A stretch of DNA of 64,000 bases from Streptomyces sp. Tu 3180 (GTDB lineage: Bacteria; Actinomycetota; Actinomycetes; Streptomycetales; Streptomycetaceae). Positions 8,797-18,242 of this stretch are shown here, in pieces. The stretch's first letter is position 1; each line of letters begins with the position of its first letter. The stretch covers positions 4,628,001 to 4,692,000 of the forward strand of contig NZ_WOXS01000002.1 of assembly GCF_009852415.1 (NCBI RefSeq), written 5' to 3'. Made by a program: the position numbers and the translations under genes. Below the pieces are notes generated by a model. The model did no database searches, was not told the origin of the DNA, and saw only the letters and a list, made by a program, of their open reading frames with translations.

Positions 8797-9660
8797 GTGG
8801 GATCTCTGCGCAATCCGGTCGGGCCGCTTCCCTCCTCCATCTACTGGCGAAGGAGGGTCGTACTGCTGTCCGTACTGGCCGTGTTGGCGTTGCTGATCAC
8901 CTGGGTGGTCACCGCGGGCGGCGGGGGCGGCGACGACCGCGGGAGCGGGGCCAACGGCAAGAATCCCGCACCGTCCATCACACCGGGACCGTCGGGTTCG
9001 GGGCCGGCGATCAGCCAGGCGCCGGGCGGACGCGACGAGTCGGGTTCCGGCGGGTCCGGCGGCTCGTCGTCCGGGAGCGGGGACGAGGGCGAGGGCGAAG
9101 GCGGGGACGACGGAGCGAACGGCGACCCCGCGGGCTCCGGTGGCGCCGGCGGTTCGGACGGCGGCGCGGGGGGCGGCGCGGGCGGCGGTTCCGAGGGCGG
9201 CACGTCGTCCGGGGTCGGCGCGGGTGACGCGCTGCCGGCCGGATCCGGTTCCGGACTGCCCAACTGCACGGCGAACACGGTCAGGTTGACCCTGCGCAGC
9301 GTCCGCAACGCCTACGAGCCCGGTCGGACCCCCACCTTCCTGCTGACCGCGCGGAACGCCTCCGGCAGCGACTGCAAGGTCGATCTCGGGCCGGAGAGCA
9401 CGGTGTTGACGATCACCCAGGCGAGCGAGGACGACCCGTACTGGGCGTCGGACGACTGCCCCGAGGGCGTGCGGAGCCTGGTGTTCCGGGTACCGGCCGG
9501 TGAGAGCATCACGTACACCGTGAAGTGGGACCGCAAGCCGAGCGCCCCGCGGTGCGCGACGCCGCCGGCGGGATCGGCCGGCGCCGGGACGTACCTGGTG
9601 GAGGCCAAGGCGCCGGGGTTCGCGAAGATGCGGACGTCGTTCGTGCTGGAGAAGGACTGA
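8797..9660 (+). CDS. Membrane-anchored Gly/Ser-rich protein of unknown function
   Basis: The chosen GTG start (8797) gives 287 residues: a short cytoplasmic stretch ending YWRRR, one transmembrane helix (about residues 23-40), a long Gly/Ser/Asp linker (about 45-150), and a compact C-terminal domain with two likely disulfides (PNCTANTVRLTLRS, DCKVDLG, DDCPEGVR, PRCATPPAG). The C-terminal domain resembles exported beta-sandwich modules seen in many Streptomyces membrane proteins. No enzymatic motif is visible. A very strong hairpin follows the stop codon. Confidence 0.78.
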   Translation: MGSLRNPVGPLPSSIYWRRRVVLLSVLAVLALLITWVVTAGGGGGDDRGSGANGKNPAPSITPGPSGSGPAISQAPGGRDESGSGGSGGSSSGSGDEGEGEGGDDGANGDPAGSGGAGGSDGGAGGGAGGGSEGGTSSGVGAGDALPAGSGSGLPNCTANTVRLTLRSVRNAYEPGRTPTFLLTARNASGSDCKVDLGPESTVLTITQASEDDPYWASDDCPEGVRSLVFRVPAGESITYTVKWDRKPSAPRCATPPAGSAGAGTYLVEAKAPGFAKMRTSFVLEKD

Positions 9661-9676
9661 CGGGGGACCGGGGCCG

Positions 9677-9718
9677 CGCCCGGCGCGTACCGCCGGGAGC
9701 GGCGGTACGCGCCGGGCG
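9677..9718. terminator. Bidirectional hairpin terminator
   Basis: A perfect 19-bp stem (arms 9677-9695 and 9700-9718) with a GGAG loop lies between the convergent Gly-rich protein gene and disA. It has no long T tract, as is usual for Streptomyces hairpin terminators. Confidence 0.85.
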
Positions 9719-9737
9719 GTGACCCGCCCGGGAGGGC

Positions 9738-10862
9738 TCAGACGTACCGCTCGAGGATCGAGCTCTCCGCCAGCCTCGACAGACCCTCGCGGACGCTGCG
9801 CGCCCGGGCCTCGCCGACGCCGTCCACCGTCTGGAGGTCGTCCACGCTGGCGGCGAGCAGCTTCTGCAGCCCGCCGAAGTGCTCCACCAGGCGGTCGATG
9901 ATCGCCCGGGGCAGCCTCGGCACCTTCGCCAGCAGCCGGAAACCGCGCGGCGACACCGCCGAGTCCAGGGTCTCGGGGGAGCCGGTGTAACCCAGGGCGC
10001 GGGCCACCGTCGGCAGTTCCAGGAGCTCCGCCTGGGGGAGCGCGTCCAGCTCGTGCAGGGCCTCGTCGACCGTGCGGGAGCGCTTGGCGGTGGGCTCGGG
10101 GACGTAGTCGCGCACGACGAGCTCGCGCTCCGGCTCCACGCCCGCGATCAACTCGTCCAGCTGGAGGGCGAGGAGGCGGCCGTCGGTGCCCAGCTCGACC
10201 ACGTACTCGGCGATTTCGGTGGCGATGCGGCGCACCATCTCCAGCCGCTGCGCGACCGCCGAGACGTCCCGGACGGTCACCAGGTCCTCGATCTCCAGCG
10301 CCGACAGCGTGCCCGCGACCTCGTCGAGGCGGAGCTTGTAGCGCTCCAGCGTGGCGAGGGCCTGGTTGGCGCGGGACAGGATCGCCGCCGAGTCCTCCAG
10401 GACCCGGCGGTGGCCGTCGACGTAGAGCGCGATCAGGCGCATCGACTGGGAGACCGAGACGACCGGGAAGCCGACCTGCTTGGAGACCCGGTCGGCGGTG
10501 CGGTGCCGGGTGCCGGTCTCCTCGGTCGGGATGGTCGGGTCCGGCACCAGCTGGACGCCCGCCCGCAGGATCTTGGACAGGTCGGACGACAGGACGATGC
10601 CGCCGTCCAGCTTGCACAGCTCGCGCAGCCGGGTCGCGGTGAACTCGACGTCCAGCACGAAGCCGCCGCTGCACAGTGCCTCGACGGTCTTGTCGGAACC
10701 GAGCACGATCAGACCGCCGGTGTTGCCGCGGAGCACGCGCTCCAGGCCGTCACGCAGGGTGGTGCCGGGTGCCACGGCGCTCAGCGAGGCGCGCATCAGG
10801 CCCTCGGAACCGGCACTCCCACCGGACTTTCCGGGAGCCGCTGCCCGGTCGTTGGCTGCCAC
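9738..10862 (-). CDS. disA: DNA integrity scanning protein DisA, diadenylate cyclase
   Basis: DisA condenses two ATP into the second messenger c-di-AMP and scans DNA for branched structures. The GTG at 10862, preceded by GGAGG, gives 374 residues. The N-terminal DAC domain contains the catalytic Asp86 in KLDGGIVLSSD (DGG here, where many homologues have DGA) and the RHR motif in GTRHRTADRVS. A helical linker follows, and the C-terminal helix-hairpin-helix reads LLAASVDDLQTVDGVGEARA. It sits 81 bp downstream of radA on the same strand, the usual pairing of the two repair-linked genes. Confidence 0.96.
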   Translation of the reverse strand: MAANDRAAAPGKSGGSAGSEGLMRASLSAVAPGTTLRDGLERVLRGNTGGLIVLGSDKTVEALCSGGFVLDVEFTATRLRELCKLDGGIVLSSDLSKILRAGVQLVPDPTIPTEETGTRHRTADRVSKQVGFPVVSVSQSMRLIALYVDGHRRVLEDSAAILSRANQALATLERYKLRLDEVAGTLSALEIEDLVTVRDVSAVAQRLEMVRRIATEIAEYVVELGTDGRLLALQLDELIAGVEPERELVVRDYVPEPTAKRSRTVDEALHELDALPQAELLELPTVARALGYTGSPETLDSAVSPRGFRLLAKVPRLPRAIIDRLVEHFGGLQKLLAASVDDLQTVDGVGEARARSVREGLSRLAESSILERYV

Positions 10863-10943
10863 TGCACTCCTCCGGTCGCAGGTTCTGGGGCGCCCCCGTT
10901 TCGCGTACTCGGTTCGTACGGACGGGCGAGACCTGGGCAAAGT

Positions 10944-12353
10944 CTACCGGCGGTCCTCCTCCTCCCGTGGGGCCTCTCGCCGACGGGAGCGCGGAAGGAC
11001 GCGCAGCGCGTCCCCTATGTCCGCGACTTCCAGGACCTTCATCCCCGGAGGGATTCTGCCCGGATCGCCCGGTACCAGGGCGTGTGTGAAGCCCAGGCGG
11101 TGCGCCTCGGCGAGCCTGCGCTGGACGCCCGTGACCCGTCTCACCTCGCCGGCCAGGCCGACCTCGCCGATCGCGACCAGGTTCTTCGGCAGCGGGGTGT
11201 CGCTCGCCGCCGACGCCAGGGCGAGCGCGACGGCCAGGTCCGCGGCGGGCTCCGAGAGCTTCACCCCGCCGACCGTCGCGGAGTAGATGTCCCGTTTGCC
11301 CAGGGCGCTGATGCGGCCGCGCTGTTCCAGCACCGCCAGCATCATCGACACGCGCGAGGTCTCCAGGCCGGACGTGGTGCGCCGGGGGGAGGGGATCTGC
11401 GAGTCGACCGTGAGCGCCTGCACTTCGGCGACCAGGGGGCGGCGGCCCTCCAGGGTGACCGTCAGGCAGGTGCCGGGCACCGGCTCGTCACGGCGGGTCA
11501 GGAAGAGCCCGCTCGGGTCCGCGAGGCCCGTGATGCCCTCGTCGTGCAGTTCGAAGCAGCCGACCTCGTCGGTGGTGCCGTAGCGGTTCTTCACACCCCG
11601 GACCAGGCGCAGGCGCGCGTGCCGGTCGCCCTCGAAGTGCAGGACGACGTCCACCAGGTGCTCCAGCAGGCGCGGACCGGCGATCGCGCCGTCCTTGGTG
11701 ACGTGTCCCACCAGGAGCGTGGACATGCCGCGCTCCTTGGAGGCCCGGATCAGCGCGCCGGCCACCTCGCGGACCTGGGCCATGCCGCCCGGGGCGCCGT
11801 CGATCTCCGGCGACGCCACCGTCTGCACCGAGTCCATGATCAGCAGGGACGGCTTGACCGCGTCCAGGTGGCCGAGCACGGCGGACAGGTCCGTCTCGGC
11901 GGCGAGGTACAGGTGGTCGTCGATGGCGTGGATGCGGTCGGCCCGCAGCCGGACCTGGCTCGCCGACTCCTCACCGGTCACGTAGAGCGTGCGGTGCTCC
12001 TCGCTCGCCGACTTGGCCGCCACGTCGAGCAGCAGGGTGGACTTGCCGACGCCGGGCTCGCCCGCGACGAGCACCACGGCCCCGGGGACCAGCCCGCCGC
12101 CGAGCACCCGGTCCAGCTCGGGCACGCCGGTGGAGCGGGCGGTGGCCTGGCGGCCGTCGACCTGGCCGATGGGCAGGGCGGAGGTGGTGACCCGCCCCGG
12201 GGCCGTCGTACGGACCGCGGGCGCGCCGTACTCCTCGACCGTCCCCCAGGCCTGGCACTCGGGGCAGCGGCCGAGCCACTTGGCCGTCTGCCAGCCGCAC
12301 TCGGTGCAGCGGTAGGACGGGCGGTCCTTGGTGGTCTTGGTACGGGCAGCCAT
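10944..12353 (-). CDS. radA: DNA repair protein RadA
   Basis: RadA is a RecA-like ATPase that promotes branch migration in recombination. The 469-residue product has an N-terminal C4 zinc finger (YRCTECGWQ and GRCPECQAWG), Walker A GEPGVGKST, Walker B-like LLIMDSVQT, the RadA-specific KNRYG motif, and a C-terminal Lon-protease-like domain (SALGKRDIYSATVGGVKL, LAVALALASA). The ATG at 12353 was preferred over the longer frame because MAARTKTTKDRPSYRC matches the family's start. It is followed by disA. Confidence 0.96.
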   Translation of the reverse strand: MAARTKTTKDRPSYRCTECGWQTAKWLGRCPECQAWGTVEEYGAPAVRTTAPGRVTTSALPIGQVDGRQATARSTGVPELDRVLGGGLVPGAVVLVAGEPGVGKSTLLLDVAAKSASEEHRTLYVTGEESASQVRLRADRIHAIDDHLYLAAETDLSAVLGHLDAVKPSLLIMDSVQTVASPEIDGAPGGMAQVREVAGALIRASKERGMSTLLVGHVTKDGAIAGPRLLEHLVDVVLHFEGDRHARLRLVRGVKNRYGTTDEVGCFELHDEGITGLADPSGLFLTRRDEPVPGTCLTVTLEGRRPLVAEVQALTVDSQIPSPRRTTSGLETSRVSMMLAVLEQRGRISALGKRDIYSATVGGVKLSEPAADLAVALALASAASDTPLPKNLVAIGEVGLAGEVRRVTGVQRRLAEAHRLGFTHALVPGDPGRIPPGMKVLEVADIGDALRVLPRSRRREAPREEEDRR

Positions 12354-12736
12354 GCGAAAACGGTAGCGGCCGGGACTGACAACGCGGACCGGGGCGCCGG
12401 CCGGCCCCCGCACGGCCGCTCGGATCCGGGGCGCGGACGCCGGACCGGCACCGGGGGAGGGACGGCGCCCGGAGGCGGACGCGTGCCGGGGGAGGCGCTG
12501 CGCCCGGAGGCGGACGCGTGCCGGGGAGGGACGGGCGCGGGGAGGAGAGCGGGTGCCGGGAGGAGGGGACGGCGGCCCCGGGCGGCGCCGTCGGGGAGGC
12601 CCGGACCGGGCGGTTTCCGCGCCCGGCCCGGTGAGCGAAAGGTTCCTGTACCCGATTGAGGGATCGTTTCACCCGTACGGATTAAAAGTGTGCAGGGCAC
12701 CCGAGAAGGCCGCCCCGGGCCGCCTACGGTCGCCGG
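12354..12736. other. 383-bp intergenic region with a 35-bp-period tandem repeat
   Basis: This divergent region separates radA from a membrane protein gene. It contains two near-identical copies of a GC-rich element beginning GCGCCCGGAGGCGGACGCGT (12465 and 12500, period 35 bp). The right part is less GC-rich, with CCGATTGAGG and GGATTAAAAG near 12651-12690, and probably holds the promoter of the 12737 gene. No coding region or RNA gene is evident. Confidence 0.5.
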
Positions 12737-14476
12737 ATGACGAGCAGTGGCCCGGAGACCCCGACCCGCACGACCGGCACTCACCGGGCGCACCGGGAGG
12801 TGCGTGACCGTGGGGCCGCGCGCACGCTGGTGCGGCGGCCGCACACGCGCTACGAACCGCACTTGGACGGGCTGTTCACCTACTGCCTGTCCGTGCTGTG
12901 CGACCACGACGCGGCGACCGCCGCCCTGGCCGACGTCCTCGTGCTCGCGGAGCGCCGCGGCCGGCACGTCCCGGACGCGCCCGGGGACCGCCGGGCCTGG
13001 CTGTACGCGCTGGCCCGCTGGGCGTGTCTGCGCACGCTGGCGGAGGCCCAGCAGAAACGTCGTACCACCCACGCCGCGGGCCGCACCGACCGCCGGCGCG
13101 AGGACCGGGCCGCCACCGCCCCGGCGGTCTCCGAGGAGGTCCGGGAGCGCCGCCGGCGGGAACTGGCCCTGCTGGCCTGGCCGGAGGCCGCCGGCATCAC
13201 CCCGGAGCAGCGCGAGGCGCTGGAACTCGCCGTCCGCCACCGCCTCTCCGCCCACGAGGTCGCCGCCGTGCTCGGCAGGGAGCCGGCCGCCGCCCGCGAG
13301 CTGCTCGCCTCCGCGGCCTGCGAGGTCGAGCGCACCCGCGCGGCGCTCGCCGTCGTCGAGACCGGCGCCTGTTCCGGTGTGGCGCACTTCACCGGCGACC
13401 ACCAGCTCGTGCTCAGCACCGCCCTGCGCCGTGAACTCGTCCGGCACGTCGACGACTGCCCGCGCTGCCGCCGCACCGCCGAGCGGGCCGTCCCCGGCCG
13501 CTGGCCCGGCACCAGCGTCACGCCGGACGCGCTGCCCGTCCTGCCGGCGCCGGGCGCGGCCCTGCGCGCCGCCGTGGCCCACCACCCGCGCGGGCGCGCC
13601 GCCGCGCCCCGCTTCGACCGGCGCGGCTTCCCGGTGGACCCCAGGGACCGCGTCGCCCGCAGGGACCGGTTCCGCGCGCGTGCCGTCACGACGACGGTCG
13701 TCGCCACCGTGATCGCCGCGCCCGTGTTCGCGCTGTGGGCCGCCTACCGCGGCACCCCCGTCGGCGAGGCCCAGGACGGCCGCTCCGCCTCCGCGTGGGA
13801 GGACGGCGGCCCCGTCGACCTCGACGGCGAGGGAGCGGGCGGCTACGAGAACACCGGCAACGCCGGCCCCCGGCCCGGCCCCCGGTTCGGCGAGGGCGGC
13901 GGGGCGGACGTGTCCGTGGAGGTCGTCGGCGCCACCGGGGCCGGACGGGAGGGCGCCGCGCTGGCCGTCACGGCCGGCCACACCGGCGGCACCACGCTGA
14001 TCACCCTCACCGCGACGGGCTCCGAGCCGGTCCGCTGGTCCGCCTCCACGGGAGCGCCCTGGCTCCACCTGAGCCGGTCGTCGGGCACGCTCGCCCCCGG
14101 CGAGTCGTCGACGGTCAGGGTGTACGTCGACCGGCTCCGTGAGCCGTCGGGGCACTGGAGGGCGACCGTGGCGATCGCACCCGCCGGCGCGGTCGTCACC
14201 ATCGGGGGCCACGGCGGCGCCCCCGGTCACCCCGGCGGCCCGGGCACCGCGCACCCCGGCACCCCGAGCGGCCCTCCCCCGAGCCCCGGCGGGCCGCCGT
14301 CGTCGCCCGGCCCGGACCCGGCGCCCACCACACCGGCACCCCCGCAGCCCACGCCGACCGGCCCCCCGTCCTCGCCCGGCCCGGAGCCCGCGCCCGGCGG
14401 GACCGCCCCGGCCGACCCGGCGGGACCGACGCCCCCGCCCGCGGACGGCGGCGACCCGGCCCCGTCCACGCCGTAG
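12737..14476 (+). CDS. Sigma-like / zinc-finger / BACON-domain membrane protein
   Basis: A 579-residue mosaic. Residues about 30-200 look like a degenerate ECF sigma factor: a region-2-like segment (PHLDGLFTYCLSVLCDHDAA) and a region-4-like helix-turn-helix (LAVRHRLSAHEVAAVLGRE). Next comes an anti-sigma-like zinc motif HVDDCPRC (about 236-243), a transmembrane helix (about 317-338), an exported BACON-type beta domain (about 417-491, PVRWSASTGAPWLHLSRSSG) and a Pro-rich tail of about 85 residues. It may sense at the cell surface and act on transcription, but that is inference. It converges on the next gene with 12 bp between stops. Confidence 0.8.
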   Translation: MTSSGPETPTRTTGTHRAHREVRDRGAARTLVRRPHTRYEPHLDGLFTYCLSVLCDHDAATAALADVLVLAERRGRHVPDAPGDRRAWLYALARWACLRTLAEAQQKRRTTHAAGRTDRRREDRAATAPAVSEEVRERRRRELALLAWPEAAGITPEQREALELAVRHRLSAHEVAAVLGREPAAARELLASAACEVERTRAALAVVETGACSGVAHFTGDHQLVLSTALRRELVRHVDDCPRCRRTAERAVPGRWPGTSVTPDALPVLPAPGAALRAAVAHHPRGRAAAPRFDRRGFPVDPRDRVARRDRFRARAVTTTVVATVIAAPVFALWAAYRGTPVGEAQDGRSASAWEDGGPVDLDGEGAGGYENTGNAGPRPGPRFGEGGGADVSVEVVGATGAGREGAALAVTAGHTGGTTLITLTATGSEPVRWSASTGAPWLHLSRSSGTLAPGESSTVRVYVDRLREPSGHWRATVAIAPAGAVVTIGGHGGAPGHPGGPGTAHPGTPSGPPPSPGGPPSSPGPDPAPTTPAPPQPTPTGPPSSPGPEPAPGGTAPADPAGPTPPPADGGDPAPSTP

Positions 14477-14488
14477 ACCGGGACCGGA

Positions 14489-15352
14489 TCAGGCGGGGTC
14501 CGCCGGATGCGGTGCCAGCAGGGGCAGCTGCGAGGCCAGCCGTTCCTCGCACAGCTCGGCCAGACGGTCGTAGCCGGCCTTGCCCATCAGCTCGGTCAGC
14601 TCCGCCCGGTAGGAGACGTACACCGGCTCCCCGGCGCCGTGCGCCGAGGTCGCCGAGGTGCACCACCAGTGCAGGTCGTGGCCGCCCGGACCCCAGCCGC
14701 GGCGGTCGTACTCGCCGATCGAGACCTGCAGCACGCGCGTGTCGTCGGGCCGGTCGATCCAGTCGTAGGTCCGCCGGACCGGCAGCTGCCAGCACACGTC
14801 CGGCTTGGTCTCCAGCGGCTCGCGGCCCTCCCTGAGGGCGAGGATGTGCAGCGAGCAGCCCATGCCTCCCGCGAAACCCGGCCGGTTCTGGAAGATGCAC
14901 GAGCCCTGGAACGGGCGGGTCTGGCGGTCGCCGTCCTCGTCCTGCGACACCCAGCCGTTCCTGGTGCCCTCCTCGTGGTGCTGCCAGATGTCCGGCGTGA
15001 GCCTCGCCACATGTTCGGCGACCCGCTTCTCGTCGTCCTCGTCGGAGAAGTGGGCGCCCAGAGTGCAGCACCCGTCGTCCGCGCGGCCCGCCTGGATGCC
15101 CTGGCAACCGCTGCCGAAGATGCAGTTCCAGCGAGAGGTCAGCCATGTCAGATCGCAGCGGAAGACCTGCTCGTCGTCCGCCGGATCGGGAAATTCCACC
15201 CATGCGCGGGCGAAGTCGAGGCCCTTCTCGTCGTCCGCCGGAGGCTTCCCCGGCGACTTCGGTGCGGTCACCCGCGAAGAACCCGCGTCCGGTTTGACCT
15301 TCTCGGCCCTCTTGTCCGTCTTCTCGTCCTTCGCCTTTTTCGTCTTTGGCAC
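14489..15352 (-). CDS. Conserved cysteine-rich protein of unknown function
   Basis: The GTG at 15352 gives 287 residues with a Lys-rich start (VPKTKKAKDEKTDKRAEK). The body has many cysteines in pairs: WNCIFGSGCQG, DGCCTLGAHFSD, GSCIFQNRPGFAGGMGCS, PDVCWQLP and WWCTSA, suggesting bound metal or an iron-sulfur cluster. There is no signal peptide or membrane helix. I do not recognise a characterised family. It is divergent from the Ppx/GppA gene, with 107 bp between start codons. Confidence 0.75.
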   Translation of the reverse strand: MPKTKKAKDEKTDKRAEKVKPDAGSSRVTAPKSPGKPPADDEKGLDFARAWVEFPDPADDEQVFRCDLTWLTSRWNCIFGSGCQGIQAGRADDGCCTLGAHFSDEDDEKRVAEHVARLTPDIWQHHEEGTRNGWVSQDEDGDRQTRPFQGSCIFQNRPGFAGGMGCSLHILALREGREPLETKPDVCWQLPVRRTYDWIDRPDDTRVLQVSIGEYDRRGWGPGGHDLHWWCTSATSAHGAGEPVYVSYRAELTELMGKAGYDRLAELCEERLASQLPLLAPHPADPA

Positions 15353-15459
15353 CCGTCCAGGGTAAGTCGCCCGCGCTCCCCTCCGGGACCGGCCCGGGCA
15401 CCGCGGAAGATGCGCCGAGGGCGGCAACACACCGCGCGGCGGGCAGTAGCGTTCCGTAC

Positions 15460-16392
15460 ATGAGACTCGGTGTCCTCGACGTGGGTTCGAACACGGTGCA
15501 CCTGCTGGTGGTCGACGCGCACCCCGGCGCGTGCCCGCTGCCCGCGCACTCGCACAAGGCCGAACTGCGCCTCGCCCAGCTGCTGGAGGACGACGGGGCC
15601 ATCGGCCCGGACGGGATCGACAGGCTGGTCGCGGTCGTCCACGGGGCGCTCCGGGCCGCCGAGGACAAGGGGGTCGAGGAACTGCTGCCGTTCGCGACCT
15701 CCGCGGTGCGCGACGCGGACAACGCCGACCACGTCCTCGCGCGGGTGCGCGAGGAGACCGGGGTCGAGCTGCAGGTCCTCAGCGGCGAGGAGGAGGCCCG
15801 GCTCACCTTCCTCGCCGCCCGCCGCTGGTTCGGCTGGTCGGCCGGGAAGCTGCTCGTCCTCGACATCGGCGGCGGCTCCCTGGAGATCGCCTACGGCATG
15901 GACGAGGAGCCCGACGCCGCCGTGTCGCTGCCGCTGGGCGCCGGCCGCCTCACCGCCGGCCGGCTGCCCGGCGACCCGCCCGCGCCGGACGACGTCCGCG
16001 CGCTGCGCCGCCACGTGCGCACCGAGATCGCCCGCACGGTCGGCGAATTCAGCCGCCTCGGCGCCCCCGACCACGTGGTGGCCACCTCCAAGACCTTCAA
16101 GCAGCTCGCCCGCATCGCCGGCGCCGCCCGCTCCGCCGAGGGCCCGTACGTCCAGCGCGAGCTGAAGCGGGAGTCCCTGGAGGGCTGGGTGCCCCGGCTC
16201 GCCGCCATGACCGTCGCCGAGCGCGCCGAACTGCCCGGCGTCTCCGAGGGCCGCGCGGGCCAGCTGCTCGCCGGGGCGCTGGTCGCGGAGGGCGCGATGG
16301 ACCTGTTCGGCGTGGAACGCCTGGAGATCTGCCCGTGGGCGCTCCGCGAGGGCGTCATCCTGCGCCGCCTGGACCACATGGGTCCGGCGTAG
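15460..16392 (+). CDS. Ppx/GppA-type exopolyphosphatase-like phosphatase
   Basis: The 310-residue protein belongs to the actin-like ATPase fold Ppx/GppA family, which hydrolyses polyphosphate or the pppGpp 5'-gamma phosphate. Diagnostic stretches are the N-terminal phosphate loop LDVGSNTVHLLVVD, the catalytic-region ATSAVRDADN and SGEEEARLTFLA, and the second loop LVLDIGGGSLEIAYG. It lacks the C-terminal HD-like domain of long E. coli Ppx, so it is the short actinobacterial type. Which substrate dominates cannot be read from sequence. Confidence 0.9.
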   Translation: MRLGVLDVGSNTVHLLVVDAHPGACPLPAHSHKAELRLAQLLEDDGAIGPDGIDRLVAVVHGALRAAEDKGVEELLPFATSAVRDADNADHVLARVREETGVELQVLSGEEEARLTFLAARRWFGWSAGKLLVLDIGGGSLEIAYGMDEEPDAAVSLPLGAGRLTAGRLPGDPPAPDDVRALRRHVRTEIARTVGEFSRLGAPDHVVATSKTFKQLARIAGAARSAEGPYVQRELKRESLEGWVPRLAAMTVAERAELPGVSEGRAGQLLAGALVAEGAMDLFGVERLEICPWALREGVILRRLDHMGPA

Positions 16393-16627
16393 CCGTACGC
16401 GCCGGGCCGGGGGCTCCGTGCCGCCGCGCGCCGCGTGCGGGAGCATCCGGGGGGCCGGTTAGCTCCGTCACACGGCGGCCGGGCGGACGGATCGCCCGGC
16501 GGGCGGACGAGCGGGCCCTGTCCTGCGGACACGCGGGTCCGGCGCCGGTGGGCGGTCCTGGCCGAAGCCGGTCGCCCGGCGCCCGTCCGCCGCCCGTCCG
16601 CCGAACGCACCCCGTACCCTGTCCCTC

Positions 16628-17461
16628 GTGGCAGAACCAGCGGTGCGCATCCCGGATGCGAAGGTCGCTCTGTCGACGGCCTCCGTCTATCCGGAGTCGA
16701 CGGCGACGGCCTTCGAGATCGCCGCGCGCCTCGGGTACGACGGCGTCGAGGTCATGGTGTGGACCGACCCGGTCAGCCAGGACATCGAGGCGCTGCGCAG
16801 ACTCAGCGACTACCACCGCATCCCCGTCCTGGCCGTGCACGCCCCCTGCCTGCTCATCACGCAGCGCGTGTGGTCCACCGACCCCTGGACCAAGCTCCAG
16901 CGGGCCCGGGCCGCCGCCGAGAAGCTCGGCGCCGGCACCGTCGTCGTCCATCCGCCCTTCCGCTGGCAGCGGCAGTACGCCCGGGACTTCGTGGACGGAA
17001 TCTGGCGGATGGCGAACGAGACGGATGTGCGGTTCGCCGTCGAGAACATGTACCCCTGGCGCTACCGCGACCGCGAGATGCTGGCGTACGCCCCCGACTG
17101 GGACGTCACCAAGGAGGACTACCGCCACTTCACGATCGACCTCAGCCACGCCTCGACCGCCCGCACCGACGCCCTGCAGATGATCGACCGCATGGGCGAC
17201 CGCCTCGGCCACGTCCACCTCGCCGACGGCCGGGGCTCGGCCAAGGACGAGCACCTCGTGCCCGGCCGCGGCGACCAGCCCTGCGCCGAGGTGCTGCAGC
17301 GCCTCGCGCTCGGCGGCTTCGACGGCCACGTCGTCATCGAGGTCAACACCCGCCGTGCCATGTCCGGCGCGGAGCGCGAGGCCGACCTGGCGGAGGCGCT
17401 GGCGTTCACCCGCCTGCACCTGGCCTCCGCCTCCTCCGCCGCCCGGATGCCGCGGCGATGA
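16628..17461 (+). CDS. Sugar phosphate isomerase/epimerase family TIM-barrel protein
   Basis: This 277-residue product (GTG start) has the AP endonuclease family 2 / xylose-isomerase-like TIM barrel: STASVYPESTATAFEIAARLGYDGVEVMVW at the start, VLAVHAPC, TVVVHPPF, FAVENMYPW, FTIDLSHAS and GHVHLADG at successive strand ends, with His, Glu and Asp placed to bind a metal. Enzymes of this fold act as isomerases, epimerases or endonucleases. The stop overlaps the start of a TetR regulator by 4 bp, so the two form an operon. Confidence 0.88.
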   Translation: MAEPAVRIPDAKVALSTASVYPESTATAFEIAARLGYDGVEVMVWTDPVSQDIEALRRLSDYHRIPVLAVHAPCLLITQRVWSTDPWTKLQRARAAAEKLGAGTVVVHPPFRWQRQYARDFVDGIWRMANETDVRFAVENMYPWRYRDREMLAYAPDWDVTKEDYRHFTIDLSHASTARTDALQMIDRMGDRLGHVHLADGRGSAKDEHLVPGRGDQPCAEVLQRLALGGFDGHVVIEVNTRRAMSGAEREADLAEALAFTRLHLASASSAARMPRR

Positions 17462-18105
17462 CCGGCGTCACCGCGAGCGACGGCCCGGACGCGGCCGCGC
17501 GGCCGAACGGCGTCTCCCGGCGCCGCGGCCGCCCCCCGCGCACGGAATCGGCCGGCACCCGTGACCGCATCCTCGACGCGGCCCGCGAGGAGTTCTCCGA
17601 GCGCGGGTACGAGAAGACGTCCGTACGGGGCATCGCCAAGTCGGCCGGGGTCGACTCCGCGCTGGTGCACCACTACTTCGGCACCAAGGAGCAGGTGTTC
17701 GAGGCGGCCGTCGAGGTCGCCCTGGCGCCGGCGCTCGTGGGCCGGGACGCGGTCCTCGAAGGCCCGCTCGAGGAAGTGGGCGAGCGGATGACACGCACGG
17801 TCATCGGGCTCTGGGAGAACCCGGTGACCCGGGCCCCGCTGCTCGCGATCGTCCGCTCCGCCGTGAACAACGAGACCGCGGCCGCCGTCTTCCGCCGCCT
17901 GGTCGCCGGCCAGCTGCTGCGCCGCATCGCCGGGCAGCTCGATTCGCCGGACGCGGAGCTGCGCGCCGAGCTCGCCGCCGCGCAGCTGGTCGGGATCGCG
18001 ATGATCCGGTACGTGATCAAGGTGGAGCCGCTGGCCTCGGCGGACCCGGAGCAGATCGTCAGGCGCGTGGCGCCCGTGGTGCAGGGACACCTCACCGGAC
18101 GCTGA
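17458..18105 (+). CDS. TetR-family transcriptional regulator
   Basis: A 215-residue one-domain regulator with an N-terminal helix-turn-helix (TRDRILDAAREEFSERGYEK, then VRGIAKSAGVDSALVHHYFG) and an all-helical ligand-binding region typical of TetR proteins. It starts within the ATGA at the end of the TIM-barrel gene and is probably cotranscribed with it. The basic N-terminal tail (SRRRGRPPR) is an AT-hook-like extension often seen in actinobacterial TetR proteins. The ligand is unknown. Confidence 0.92.
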   Translation: MTGVTASDGPDAAARPNGVSRRRGRPPRTESAGTRDRILDAAREEFSERGYEKTSVRGIAKSAGVDSALVHHYFGTKEQVFEAAVEVALAPALVGRDAVLEGPLEEVGERMTRTVIGLWENPVTRAPLLAIVRSAVNNETAAAVFRRLVAGQLLRRIAGQLDSPDAELRAELAAAQLVGIAMIRYVIKVEPLASADPEQIVRRVAPVVQGHLTGR

Positions 18106-18242
18106 CGACCGCGTTCCGGCGGCGAGACATTCATCCCGCATTCCGGACACCTCGTCCCGCCCTCTGGATGACCGGCGTACGCTCGATGCCAGTCAGAACT
18201 CTCTGGCCGGCACTCTTCGAAGGTCTGAAGGAGCGAGCGACG

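Noticed and set aside
9738..10862. DGG instead of DGA in the DisA active site as a sign of inactivity
   Set aside because: The catalytic Asp86 and RHR motif are present and other Streptomyces DisA proteins, as far as I recall, are active with this form.
9879..12659. 926-codon plus-strand ORF opposite disA and radA
   Set aside because: Its translation is Arg/Gln/Gly/His-rich with no domain, and it lies antisense to two clearly recognised genes. It is a GC-bias shadow.
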